Shown here piece by piece: positions 17,100-25,589 of a stretch of DNA of 64,000 bases. The translations under genes were made by a program, and so were the position numbers. This stretch comes from Gammaproteobacteria bacterium (lineage in GTDB: Bacteria > Pseudomonadota > Gammaproteobacteria > SZUA-229): positions 1 to 64,000 of the forward strand of contig JAOULX010000012.1 of NCBI GenBank assembly GCA_029881795.1, written 5' to 3'. Numbering within the stretch: position 1 is the first letter of the stretch; each line of letters begins with the position of its first letter. The notes beneath the pieces are model-generated. The model ran no database searches, had not been told where the DNA came from, and was given only the letters and a program-made list of their open reading frames with translations.

Positions 17100-18353
17100 T
17101 TATTCGAATAGTTTTTTATAACTGAGCTGAAACACCAGCGCGTTGTTGACATCAAACAGCGAGTTTTCGTATTCCCATCTGATTTGTTCTACACGCATTC
17201 TTAACTTGCCGGTACCGCTGAATTTCTTGCTGATATTAAAGCCGACTGTGGTGCCGCTAAACTGGTCAAGCCGGTAATCGGCACTGCCAAATTCCGGAAA
17301 GCCGGTAGGACCAAAGACTTCCTGCTCCAGAGAAAAGTAATAAAAATTCGCCGCCGTTTGTTGATAAAGACGCAAATGAGGCTCAATAAAAAAATTATTT
17401 TCGTAACTGATTTTGAGACGAAAATCTAAGGTATTAGAAACAATATCCCAGTCATCCCAGTAATAACGATAAGACATGTGTAAGACATTATCATGCCGGG
17501 TTTTATGCGCGATTGCAGTATAAACACTGCTGCGCTGTCTTGATGATGGCCGGCTTTCGTAATAGGTATCTTTTTCATCAAAACCAGCCGACGGGTCATT
17601 CGCATCCAGTAGCTGGGTCCGGCTGATCAGTTTATAGGGATCGGTTAAATAGCCTTCATTAAGGCCGGTGGAAAAATTCACCTGTCCCAGAGTCCGCCGG
17701 TTAAATACCCGAGTCACGCCGAAAATAGTATCCAGCGTCACGCGCGTGCCGTTTTCGAGTGTCTCGCCTGCCCCGTATAACGCAAACGGCTCCGGCGTGC
17801 CACCGGTTGATCGGCGAACATCATCAAAAGCCATGGCCACACCAGCCGAATAAGTCACAATACGGCTGCTAGTGTCCTGTGCATAATTGCTGTTGATACC
17901 AAACGAGGTGTAATCTTTTTCTACTGAGATACTGCTGCCGTAGTTGATACGGTAGAGCCTTTTTTTAGTATGCTCCCAGTCTACACCGACACCCAAACGG
18001 GTATCGCTGAAATCGGCCACCGCAGTGCTGCCGGTTGAGGCACTAAAACCACCCGCTCCCGAAGGCGTGGTAATGGTGGTGAAACTGCCGGCACCTTCAA
18101 GCGCTCCACTGGGTGTTGAGCCACTCATGGTATCAAACACCAGATCAACTTTAACCCGGTCGGCCTCACTGATGTTGGTTATCAGGGTGCCGATCAGTTT
18201 GTTAACGGTAATCCGTTGTTCTTCTTCGTAATGCAAAAAAGAACCATCCACCGCCCAGTCTTCTGCTTCCGATGCCAGCACGCTCTGCGGGTTATGGCTG
18301 AGCAAACTACAGGCTGCGAAAGCTAATTTCTTTTTTACTGATTTCATCGTCAA
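17100..18353 (-). CDS. DUF3570 outer-membrane beta-barrel protein
   Basis: A 417-aa protein with an N-terminal export signal (about residues 1-28, ending VLASEA). The remainder has alternating aromatic-hydrophobic strands, typical of a beta-barrel: RLYRINYGSSIS, VLHMSYRYYWDDWDI, FFIEPHLRLYQQT, and a C-terminal VFQLSYKKLF beta-signal followed by one Glu. A Gly/Ser/Thr-rich stretch (about residues 73-110) could be a surface loop. Members of this family are recurrently found beside DUF4266, TlpA-like and ApbE genes; no reaction is established. Its start overlaps the DUF4266 stop by 4 bp. Confidence 0.82.
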   Translation of the reverse strand: MTMKSVKKKLAFAACSLLSHNPQSVLASEAEDWAVDGSFLHYEEEQRITVNKLIGTLITNISEADRVKVDLVFDTMSGSTPSGALEGAGSFTTITTPSGAGGFSASTGSTAVADFSDTRLGVGVDWEHTKKRLYRINYGSSISVEKDYTSFGINSNYAQDTSSRIVTYSAGVAMAFDDVRRSTGGTPEPFALYGAGETLENGTRVTLDTIFGVTRVFNRRTLGQVNFSTGLNEGYLTDPYKLISRTQLLDANDPSAGFDEKDTYYESRPSSRQRSSVYTAIAHKTRHDNVLHMSYRYYWDDWDIVSNTLDFRLKISYENNFFIEPHLRLYQQTAANFYYFSLEQEVFGPTGFPEFGSADYRLDQFSGTTVGFNISKKFSGTGKLRMRVEQIRWEYENSLFDVNNALVFQLSYKKLFE

Positions 18354-18619
18354 TTACAGCCACATCCGCCGCCACCAACACCTTTACCGCCGGTAGCCGC
18401 TTCTTTACTGAAATAAATATGATCGTCTGCAAACGTCATCAGACCGTCATCAATCAGCTGCATGTCTTCTTTCGCCAGCTCTCCACGCTGCCAGGGTTTC
18501 ACTTTTTCATAATTAAACAGTGAATCCTTTACCGTATTCGATACATCTTTCATGGTCGAACAACCGCTGCAAACCAGCAGTCCCAATAACAGGCTGAGAG
18601 GTTTTAACTTTTTATACAT
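18350..18619 (-). CDS. DUF4266 small lipoprotein with Gly-Cys tail
   Basis: An 89-aa lipoprotein with signal peptide and lipobox LVCSGC, giving lipidated Cys20. The conserved core VKPWQRGELAKEDM (residues 40-53) defines DUF4266. The C-terminus is unusual: SKEAATGGKG (71-80) then VGGGGCGCN with Cys86 and Cys88. It overlaps both neighbours (TAATG with the thioredoxin gene, ATGA with DUF3570), so they should be made together. The Ala-Ala-Thr76-Gly segment loosely resembles ApbE acceptor sites, and the two cysteines could be handled by the adjacent thioredoxin. Both ideas are inference. Confidence 0.85.
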   Translation of the reverse strand: MYKKLKPLSLLLGLLVCSGCSTMKDVSNTVKDSLFNYEKVKPWQRGELAKEDMQLIDDGLMTFADDHIYFSKEAATGGKGVGGGGCGCN

Positions 18620-19119
18620 TAGTTTGCCAGCAGCGAACTGATTTTGTGCTCCATCTCAGCGCTCTGAGATTTTTTAAAACCGCGGTGCTTGTAAACCAGC
18701 TTGCCATCGCGATCGATCAGATATGAAGTCGGCATCACTTCAACCTGATATTTTCCAGGGGTTTCACCATCCGGGTCATAGGCGATGGTGAAATCAGCCG
18801 GTACCTGACTGAGGAAGGCTTTAGCGGCTTCACGGTTATCATCAAGATTAACCCCGATCACGACCAGACCTTTGGCTTTATATTTATTCTGCATCGCATT
18901 CATCCACGGGAATGACTTTCTGCAGGGCACGCACCAGGAAGCCCAAAAATCGAGATAGATCACTTTGCCACGGTATTTGTTCAGGCTTATCTGGCCATTA
19001 TCGCCTTTTAAAGAAAAGGCAGGAGCATCGACAGCGGCAGCCTGGCTTGAGCTTATGAAAAAGCAAGAAAGAAAAACAACAGACAGTGAGAGAACAAATG
19101 CTTTGAATGAGAATACCAC
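18619..19119 (-). CDS. TlpA-like periplasmic thioredoxin
   Basis: An exported thiol-disulfide oxidoreductase of 166 aa. The start was set at GTG 19117-19119 because AGGAG lies 8 bases upstream and the protein then begins directly with a signal peptide (VFSFKAFVLSLSVVFLSCFFISSSQAAA). A longer frame to 19221 has no such support. The thioredoxin fold carries WASWCVPCRKSFPW with a CVPC active site, VIGVNLDDNREAA, and a cis-Pro in VMPTSYLID. First gene of the operon leading to ApbE. A likely job is keeping the cysteines of DUF4266 or the barrel in the right redox state. Confidence 0.88.
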   Translation of the reverse strand: MVFSFKAFVLSLSVVFLSCFFISSSQAAAVDAPAFSLKGDNGQISLNKYRGKVIYLDFWASWCVPCRKSFPWMNAMQNKYKAKGLVVIGVNLDDNREAAKAFLSQVPADFTIAYDPDGETPGKYQVEVMPTSYLIDRDGKLVYKHRGFKKSQSAEMEHKISSLLAN

Positions 19120-19276
19120 TTCTAAAACTCCTGAAATTGTATGGATTATCCATAGCTTAAAATAAATAGCGCTATAGCGGTAGTATTTAACTAATAAAAC
19201 AGCTTTTAGCACGCTATCCACCGATAGTCGGCTGACAGCGTGAAAAACAACGCGGGCTCATCGCCAGCAAACCTTG

Positions 19277-20179
19277 TTATGCCTTATTTTTATTATTGCT
19301 GACGCCATTGGGAACGTGCCCGGTGAGCACAAATTCACTGGCGACATCACAATGTCCCTGCTGATCATCAACAAATAAATCCGCACCATAAGCCGCCAGA
19401 AACTCACCTTTGGGACGACCGCCTAAAAACAATGCTTCATCTATTCGGATGTCCCACGCCCGCAAGGTTTTGATCACTCTTTCATGGGTCGGTGCACAGC
19501 GCGCTGTGACCAGAGCAGTACGTATCGGAGATGTTTTCGCCGGATAATAACTTTGAATATTATGTAGCGCTGCCAGAAAGTCTTTAAACGGGCCGCCGGG
19601 TAAAGGTTTTTCAGCTGCGGCTTTTTCAGTCGCCTCGAATTCAGCCAGCCCACTTTTCTGATAGACCTGTTCAGCTTCATCTGAAAACAGCACCGCATCA
19701 CCATCAAAGGCAATGCGTACCAGAGCATCATCACAGTCCTTGGCTTTTGACGGCAGTATGGTCGCCGCCGCAAGACCGGAGTCTAAAGCCGCCCGCACAT
19801 CCTCCGGGTCGGCCGATAAAAACAGATGAGCACCAAATGGCCGTACATAACGGTACGGCATATTACCGCCAGAAAAAGCGGCACGAACAATATTCAAACC
19901 ATAATGTTCGATGGAATTAAAAACCCGCAAACCGGTATCGGCGCTATTGCGCGATAGTAAAATCACTTCAACCTGGAATTTATCTGCTGCAGCCTCGTTT
20001 AATTTCAATAACTTTTGCACCAGCGGAAAAGCCACACCTTTCCCCAGTACTTCAGACTCATGCTCAATCTGATACTGACAATACGCATCAACACCATCAC
20101 GTTCAAAAATATCGTGCGCCGCCTGCAGATCAAACAATGCTCTGGATGAAATCGCAATAACGAGTTTTTTATTGCTCAC
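19277..20179 (-). CDS. Cytosolic 5'-nucleotidase-like protein (PF06189 family)
   Basis: A 300-aa soluble protein with the family pattern: KKLVIAISSRALFDLQAAHDIFE at the N-terminus, VILLSRNSADTGLRVFNSIEHYGL, FLSADPEDVRAAL, and FLGGRPKGEFLAAYGADLFVDDQ near the end. The last segment supplies the acidic residues of a HAD-like active site. Members dephosphorylate nucleoside monophosphates. It sits just downstream of the DTW-domain gene on the same strand (14-bp gap), so co-transcription is likely. Substrate preference cannot be read from sequence. Confidence 0.85.
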   Translation of the reverse strand: MSNKKLVIAISSRALFDLQAAHDIFERDGVDAYCQYQIEHESEVLGKGVAFPLVQKLLKLNEAAADKFQVEVILLSRNSADTGLRVFNSIEHYGLNIVRAAFSGGNMPYRYVRPFGAHLFLSADPEDVRAALDSGLAAATILPSKAKDCDDALVRIAFDGDAVLFSDEAEQVYQKSGLAEFEATEKAAAEKPLPGGPFKDFLAALHNIQSYYPAKTSPIRTALVTARCAPTHERVIKTLRAWDIRIDEALFLGGRPKGEFLAAYGADLFVDDQQGHCDVASEFVLTGHVPNGVSNNKNKA

Positions 20180-20193
20180 AAAAACCTCTTTTT

Positions 20194-20814
20194 TTAGTTA
20201 TCCGTATAATTTTTTTGATACGTTTTTTGACCCATTTTATCAATTTGAAAGTCTATCATCGATGCAAACAAATCCAGCAGCGGCTGATATTTATCGGCTG
20301 CCTGATCAAATACCGACAAGCTACAGGCTATCGCTTCTATGGTCGATAAATAACCGGCTGCAGGGACTTTTCGAATACGGTAATTTGACTGCAGCTCGGG
20401 CCCTAGCTTTAAACACGTCAGACCCTGCAGATTAGTCGACAGCGACCATATTTTTCTGGCTTTACGCCAGCTTGCATCAATCACTATCAGCTGTTTTATC
20501 TTTTTTTGTGCCGGCATCGCGTTGTAATAATCCGTCAGTATCAGCGCATCTGCTGCCGGGTAAAGTACAGCGGTTTGGTCTGCCGCCGACATTATCAGAC
20601 TGTTCAGCGCCGCATTGTCGCTGAAGTCTTCGCCCTGCCAGCACTGGTAATTTTTTAAACACAGTTTAGCGATAATCGCCGAGCCTTTATTGATGCGGCT
20701 TTCATCGGGGTGTTGTAATACAATAACCGGCAGAGGATTATCGATCTGAATAACCTTATGACAAAAACAGGCCGCTTCAACACGCTGACACCGATAACAA
20801 AATGAACGACTCAT
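20194..20814 (-). CDS. DTW-domain tRNA-uridine aminocarboxypropyltransferase-like protein
   Basis: A 206-aa DTW/YfiP family protein; characterised members (TapT) place acp3U on tRNA using SAM. The N-terminus has the cysteine cluster CYRCQRVEAACFCHK. The core holds LQHPDESRINKGSA, LILTDYYN, and DASWRKARK, where the eponymous D-T-W reads D-A-S-W with Ser. The C-terminal LSTIEAIA helix is conserved. Its 5' end overlaps the divergent GNAT gene by 13 bp. With TmcA nearby, two tRNA modifiers lie within 3 kb. Confidence 0.88.
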   Translation of the reverse strand: MSRSFCYRCQRVEAACFCHKVIQIDNPLPVIVLQHPDESRINKGSAIIAKLCLKNYQCWQGEDFSDNAALNSLIMSAADQTAVLYPAADALILTDYYNAMPAQKKIKQLIVIDASWRKARKIWSLSTNLQGLTCLKLGPELQSNYRIRKVPAAGYLSTIEAIACSLSVFDQAADKYQPLLDLFASMIDFQIDKMGQKTYQKNYTDN

Positions 20815-21296
20815 TGACCCCTATCACTGTATCCACCGCAGAGACCGCTATCTTACCACTGGTGAAACGTTTTTTTCAGTCTCAGGGAATGCGCTCTCAG
20901 GCGGCAAAAACCGACGTGGTTATCATTGCCAGAAAGCAGCAGCAATCATCGTCACCTATTATCGCTGCGTTGCGGCTTTGCCCACTCCAGCACAGCTGGA
21001 TATTGCGCAGCATGAGCGTTGCAAAAACACATCAGAGACAAGGCATTGGTCAGCAGATGCTGCTGCAAATCAGACCTCAGTTGGCAGCAAAAAAATGCTA
21101 CTGCTTTGCCTACCCTCACTTGCAGGTGTTTTATCAGCGCGCAGGTTTTCTGCTGATCGAGCAAGACTCAGCCACTGACGACATTAGACAGCTCTATCAG
21201 CAATACCGCCAGGCTGGCAAAGCTCTTGTGCTGCTGCAATTTAACCCAGCACTCACGGATTCAGTTGCTGCCAGTACCAGAGAACCGCTTCCTTAA
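20802..21296 (+). CDS. GNAT-family N-acetyltransferase
   Basis: A 164-aa predicted acyltransferase. The acetyl-CoA motif A appears as ILRSMSVAKTHQRQGIGQQML (Q/R-xx-G-x-G/A type), followed by CYCFAYPHLQVFYQRAGFLLI, typical of the fold's second half. It is squeezed between two minus-strand genes. It overlaps the DTW gene at its start (13 bp) and tmcA at its end (44 bp, tail to tail). Despite the overlaps the protein looks genuine and complete. Substrate unknown. Confidence 0.8.
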   Translation: MNDSLTPITVSTAETAILPLVKRFFQSQGMRSQAAKTDVVIIARKQQQSSSPIIAALRLCPLQHSWILRSMSVAKTHQRQGIGQQMLLQIRPQLAAKKCYCFAYPHLQVFYQRAGFLLIEQDSATDDIRQLYQQYRQAGKALVLLQFNPALTDSVAASTREPLP

Positions 21297-23304
21297 ACAA
21301 GTCTTGTGTCTGTTGTTTACCGGCCAGTCCCATTGTTTTTGTGGTGTCCTGCCAGCTCTGATGACGCAGCGCGATTTGCTCTATCACCGTTAAATAAGCC
21401 GTTTTATCCTGACACTGTTTTATCGCGTCACGGTTCAGCGTTAACCACTTATTAACGCCTCCAATACACAGTTCATAGGCTCTGGAGTAATCAATAAACG
21501 ATTCTATATCCTGCCATTCCAGCGGGCTTAATTGATCTGCCGCGAGACTGCTCTGACTCTCATAGCCAGCGTCGACATCACTTAGCAGGGTTTTGCGCAG
21601 TAACGGCAGATGCACTGCAAATCGCTGTCTGGCCTGAGCCACAATGTCAGCGCCCAGTGGCGTTAAGGCCTGCACCAGGACAGCAGCTCTTTCACCACTG
21701 CTCTTTTCGTGTTTAAGACCAATTCTGACCAGCTCAAAACCATTGGCCTGCCAGAATCGGGCTAGTTGATCGGTCAGCCCAAAACTGCTACCGAGCACAT
21801 CAACCCGGCGATTTTTAAGCGTGGCAGACAGGTATTGCACTAACTGGCTGCCGATTCCCATCGACTGATAATCTGGCTGTACCACCACCCGCATAATGCG
21901 ATGCGAGCGCGCAGATGCAGCGCTTTCAACGCCACAATGGTAGGTTAATGTCTGCGCCAGCAAATGGCCTTTGATCCGGCGCCGGCCCTGATAAATGGCA
22001 GACGACAGTGACGCCTCAAAAGCGCCTTCATCACAGCTTAACAACACAGCGACCACGCGGTTGTCGTATTGCGCCACAGTGATGGTCAGCTCATCATCCA
22101 ATAAGCGCTGCAAGTCGGAAGGCCGGGTTCGATAATGCGCCAGTACCAGCAATGCAAACACCTGGCTCAATAGCGCTTCATTGTCCGCTAACTGCTGCTG
22201 ATCTGGCTGACAGATCGTGAGCTTGCTCAGATCCATCGCCTGCGCTAATGACGGCAGTTCGGCATCGAGACACAATAACTTAAACAGCCAGGCTTCGAGC
22301 CGGTCATTGGCTGCCCAACGCACCGGGGTTTTCATTTCAATTTTTTTCCAGTGTCTTTGCTGCCGCTGCAACTGCGCCATAAACCGTACCGAAAAGCCGC
22401 GGCCGGTGCCCTCATAACCATGCACGGTGGAGACAAACACGGTTTTAGCATAACGCTCAAGTATGCCCTGCAATAGTGGCAAAGGAATTGCCGCAGCCTC
22501 ATCAATTAATACAATATCGGCCGCTTCATTGTTTTGTAATATCTCATCGGGCGCCATAAATCTAAGCATTGATTGTCGATGGCGCAAACATGCCTGCTTT
22601 ATTTTGCCGGCACCAAGCAGTCTTTGGGCATGTATAAAGGCCACTTCACAGGCTTTAAAACGCGGTGCGGTGATTAGAATAGTGATTTTTGTCTGCGCTA
22701 ACAGTGCTGCGGCGGCCATCCCCAGCGAACTGGATTTACCCCGGCCCCGATCAGAAACGATCACCAGTGTCTGTTGCAGCGCAGATGCACTGAGCCGATT
22801 AATGGCTTCAATCACTTCAGTCTGATCAGCTGTAGGCCGCATTTCAGCAGCTGTTTGCACAAGCAACGGAGCACTGACCAGATTCTGAAGCGCCTGCGTA
22901 TTGGCACAATCGATATAACCGGCAAATGAATGGTTATCCAGGTAGTGTATGAAACGCTGTGCAAACAATGATGCATAGACAGTCTGCCATTGCGAGCGTG
23001 GCGGCATACAAAAAATCAAACCACCGCTGCCGGGAACAATACCCGCGAGCGCAGCCAGCGCATCCACCGCTAGCTCATCAAACAGGTCGATAATAACGAA
23101 TCTTTTTTCCTGACCCAGTAAACCTGTTGCCTGTTTAAACGTCACAATATCAGACGTTTCAAACATTTCTGCGCTATTTGTCACCAATAAAGCATTGTTG
23201 ACAGCAATATCGGTTATTTTTTTGATTGCCTGAGCAAACTGCTGGCGTTGACCTATAATTACAGTTAGAAATCGGGAGGAATTAGATGTGTCGTCGACGA
23301 TCAA
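21253..23304 (-). CDS. tmcA: tRNA(Met) cytidine acetyltransferase TmcA
   Basis: Makes N4-acetylcytidine at the wobble base of elongator tRNA-Met, using acetyl-CoA and ATP/GTP hydrolysis by its helicase-like domain. The 683 aa match E. coli TmcA (671). Visible are the Walker A segment VVSDRGRGKSSSLG, Walker B IVLIDEAAAIPLP, VSTVHGYEGTGRGFSVRF, and the GNAT block RIMRVVVQPDYQSMGIGSQLV. The likely start is TTG at 23304, since an in-frame stop lies four codons upstream and no ATG is suitably placed. It is upstream of, but not in one operon with, the DTW gene. Confidence 0.95.
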   Translation of the reverse strand: MIVDDTSNSSRFLTVIIGQRQQFAQAIKKITDIAVNNALLVTNSAEMFETSDIVTFKQATGLLGQEKRFVIIDLFDELAVDALAALAGIVPGSGGLIFCMPPRSQWQTVYASLFAQRFIHYLDNHSFAGYIDCANTQALQNLVSAPLLVQTAAEMRPTADQTEVIEAINRLSASALQQTLVIVSDRGRGKSSSLGMAAAALLAQTKITILITAPRFKACEVAFIHAQRLLGAGKIKQACLRHRQSMLRFMAPDEILQNNEAADIVLIDEAAAIPLPLLQGILERYAKTVFVSTVHGYEGTGRGFSVRFMAQLQRQQRHWKKIEMKTPVRWAANDRLEAWLFKLLCLDAELPSLAQAMDLSKLTICQPDQQQLADNEALLSQVFALLVLAHYRTRPSDLQRLLDDELTITVAQYDNRVVAVLLSCDEGAFEASLSSAIYQGRRRIKGHLLAQTLTYHCGVESAASARSHRIMRVVVQPDYQSMGIGSQLVQYLSATLKNRRVDVLGSSFGLTDQLARFWQANGFELVRIGLKHEKSSGERAAVLVQALTPLGADIVAQARQRFAVHLPLLRKTLLSDVDAGYESQSSLAADQLSPLEWQDIESFIDYSRAYELCIGGVNKWLTLNRDAIKQCQDKTAYLTVIEQIALRHQSWQDTTKTMGLAGKQQTQDLFKEAVLWYWQQLNP

Positions 23305-23499
23305 AATATGGGCTATCCAAACGGCATTGAAAACTGAAGTATTAAGCGAGTCAGAACACCGCTATCATAACAAGTAATGATAAAAAGTAACGTGTAAGCG
23401 CCGCTTATTACCGATTATTAGTCGTCGCACAATAAAACCAGACAGCTATTAAATAACCCGAACAAATAACATTCAAGCCTGTTTAAGCCAAAGTAAACC

Positions 23500-24537
23500 A
23501 TGAAAATAAATTCTTTTCTTCTGTCCTCAGCCTGTATTAGCCTGAGCCTTATCAGCATGACACTGTTAAGCAGTTGTCGCTACGCTGCCCGATCCGATGC
23601 TGCAGCCAATCCTGCCACTATCTGCCTTAAAGCACCAATCCTTGGCAGTCAGAGCTTTTATGCAACCGGTTCTGCCAGTACGCTCGAACAAGCAAAACTC
23701 AATGCCAGACAGGATCTGGTACAGCAAATCAGCAGTGATGTTTCATCGCACATTGAAAACACCAAAACCGATGATAACGGCTCATTCCGTCAGCAATCGG
23801 TCAGCCGGGCAAGATCAGAATCAGTATCAATACCTGTTGACCAGCACAAAATCAGCCAGACGTGCCAGTCAGGCGACAGCTATTTTGTGGCAATAACTTT
23901 GCAGCACGCAGCACTTGTTGAGGTTAGCAGACTGCGTTTGCAACAGGAACTGAAGGCCGCCAAATCAATACTCAGATCACTGAAAAAAGCCAGTCTGTTT
24001 CGCCAATACAACAGTCATAAAACACTCAGTGAAAAGTACCGCCGGATAATCACCTATCGGCAGATTTTGCAACAATATGACAAGACAAGTGTTGACAGCA
24101 AAACACTTGAGGCGATTGTGGCACTCGAACAGTTTGTTTTAGAATCTGGCAAGCTGATTGTCGGTATTGATAAACGACACGAACAATCACCTTTGCATAA
24201 GATGCTGGAGATAGCACTTAATAAAGCCGGTTTTGATTACATACAAGGCCGTAAAAACACCGTTGCAACAATCACGATAAAAACAAAACAAAGCCAGCAT
24301 AAGAATGGGAACCGTCATATTGTTAAACTTAATGCTTCGCTTGATGTTAACCGAAGTGATACTCAGAAATTACTCTCACGCTATGAGCTTGGTCAGGTGA
24401 TTACCAGTTCAACGGTCTCTGTCAGTCTGGCCAGAGAAAATGCCGAGCGTAAACTTGCGGCCCGACTGAAACAGCATTTAAACACCTCAGCGCACAATAT
24501 TAGAAAAATATTAGGATTTGAATCGGATGAAAAATAA
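23500..24537 (+). CDS. LPP20-family lipoprotein
   Basis: A 345-aa exported lipoprotein: hydrophobic signal, then MTLLSSC with lipidated Cys26. Residues 50-120 (YATGSASTLEQAKLNARQDLVQQISSDVSS) match the LPP20 fold, seen in outer-membrane lipoproteins of many proteobacteria. A basic, helical middle (LRLQQELKAAKSILRSLKKASLF) follows, then a domain of mixed strands with TVATITIKTKQSQ. Function is unknown. The next gene begins within its last codons, so the two lipoproteins are co-translated. Confidence 0.8.
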   Translation: MKINSFLLSSACISLSLISMTLLSSCRYAARSDAAANPATICLKAPILGSQSFYATGSASTLEQAKLNARQDLVQQISSDVSSHIENTKTDDNGSFRQQSVSRARSESVSIPVDQHKISQTCQSGDSYFVAITLQHAALVEVSRLRLQQELKAAKSILRSLKKASLFRQYNSHKTLSEKYRRIITYRQILQQYDKTSVDSKTLEAIVALEQFVLESGKLIVGIDKRHEQSPLHKMLEIALNKAGFDYIQGRKNTVATITIKTKQSQHKNGNRHIVKLNASLDVNRSDTQKLLSRYELGQVITSSTVSVSLARENAERKLAARLKQHLNTSAHNIRKILGFESDEK

Positions 24538-25489
24538 TACTTACAACATAAAACTATCTCTACTATTAACGGTTCTACTGCTTAACCTCAGTGCCTGCTC
24601 GATGTTCAACAAACTTGATACGACAAAAATTGCTAACACGCTGGAAGACAGACCGTCTCATTTCAGCAGCATTACTGATAGCGAAGGCAGTGCCGGGCGT
24701 ACCGTAATCCGCTACAAAACTCCGGCCCGCCCTGATATAAAAACAAAAACCAGCCTGCTGAAACGTTTGCAGCAGGGCTTCAATCGTGAAATTGGAAAAA
24801 AACGCAAGGTGGTTGATCGCAAACTGAGCAAATCGGTGGGCAATGAAATAGAGCTGGCGGAAATCTATGGCAAACAATCCGGCAGACAGGATGCTGACTA
24901 TATTATGATGATTGCTCTCGATGATTATCATGAGAACCAATCATCAGTCGATGAAAAATCTCCTTTCGATAATAAAAAATACAGCAACTGTTATTTCGAT
25001 AGCCGCTATCAGGGTTGGATTCGGGTACTTTCGCTGCCATCACTTGAGCGAGTAGCACAGTGGGAAATTGATGATAGCAACTCGGGCTCGTATAAACAAA
25101 GCAACTCTAAACGCTGTCGACAAGACTTCAACAGTCACCTGCAGCGTGCTCACACAAAAATGATTAATGAAACCATTTGCAACAGTGAAAAAGAATACCT
25201 TAACGCGCTGGCACCGAGCGGTCATTTGTTATCAATTAAACGCCGCAAAGACAGCGTCATCCTCGAAACCAGTCTAGGTAGCCGCCACAAAGCGAAAAAA
25301 GGCGACAAAATCTATTTTTATCACGAATTAAATTCTGAGCACTATGCCGAAGGCAGCATCATCTCAATTTCCTCTGAACGATCTCAAGTAAAACTGGAAA
25401 CGATGGACAGTAAAGAAACCCTGTACCGTTTTGACTGGGTCCGTCCACACTATTCCGGCATCATGGATATGATGAAATGTATCTTTTAA
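24527..25489 (+). CDS. Uncharacterised lipoprotein
   Basis: About 320 aa with a signal peptide and lipobox LNLSAC. The ATG at 24527 was preferred over a TTG nine bases upstream. I do not recognise the family. The mature protein is basic (KKRKVVDRKLSKSV) early on, contains SGRQDADYIMMIALDD and a Tyr/Asp-rich middle with two extra Cys, and ends with a beta-rich segment (KAKKGDKIYFYHELNSEHYAEGSIISIS). That segment has the look of a FlgT- or LPP20-partner SH3-like domain. Coupled to the LPP20 gene by an 11-bp overlap, suggesting a joint envelope role. Confidence 0.65.
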   Translation: MKNNTYNIKLSLLLTVLLLNLSACSMFNKLDTTKIANTLEDRPSHFSSITDSEGSAGRTVIRYKTPARPDIKTKTSLLKRLQQGFNREIGKKRKVVDRKLSKSVGNEIELAEIYGKQSGRQDADYIMMIALDDYHENQSSVDEKSPFDNKKYSNCYFDSRYQGWIRVLSLPSLERVAQWEIDDSNSGSYKQSNSKRCRQDFNSHLQRAHTKMINETICNSEKEYLNALAPSGHLLSIKRRKDSVILETSLGSRHKAKKGDKIYFYHELNSEHYAEGSIISISSERSQVKLETMDSKETLYRFDWVRPHYSGIMDMMKCIF

Positions 25490-25565
25490 CAGCCAAACAT
25501 TTACAATACAGGATTGAAACGGTGCGACTGAAAGATAACGGCTAGCACTAACTCTTTCACCAACA

Positions 25566-25583
25566 CAGCCTGGCTTCAGGCTG
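25566..25583 (+). promoter_or_regulatory. Small hairpin before the thioredoxin fusion gene
   Basis: CAGCCTG, loop GCTT, CAGGCTG: a perfect 7-bp stem ending 6 bases before the ATG at 25590. There is no T-run, so it is not a terminator. No other ribosome-binding site is visible for the following gene, so the hairpin could limit its translation. That is inference from position only. Confidence 0.35.
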
Positions 25584-25589
25584 TTACAG

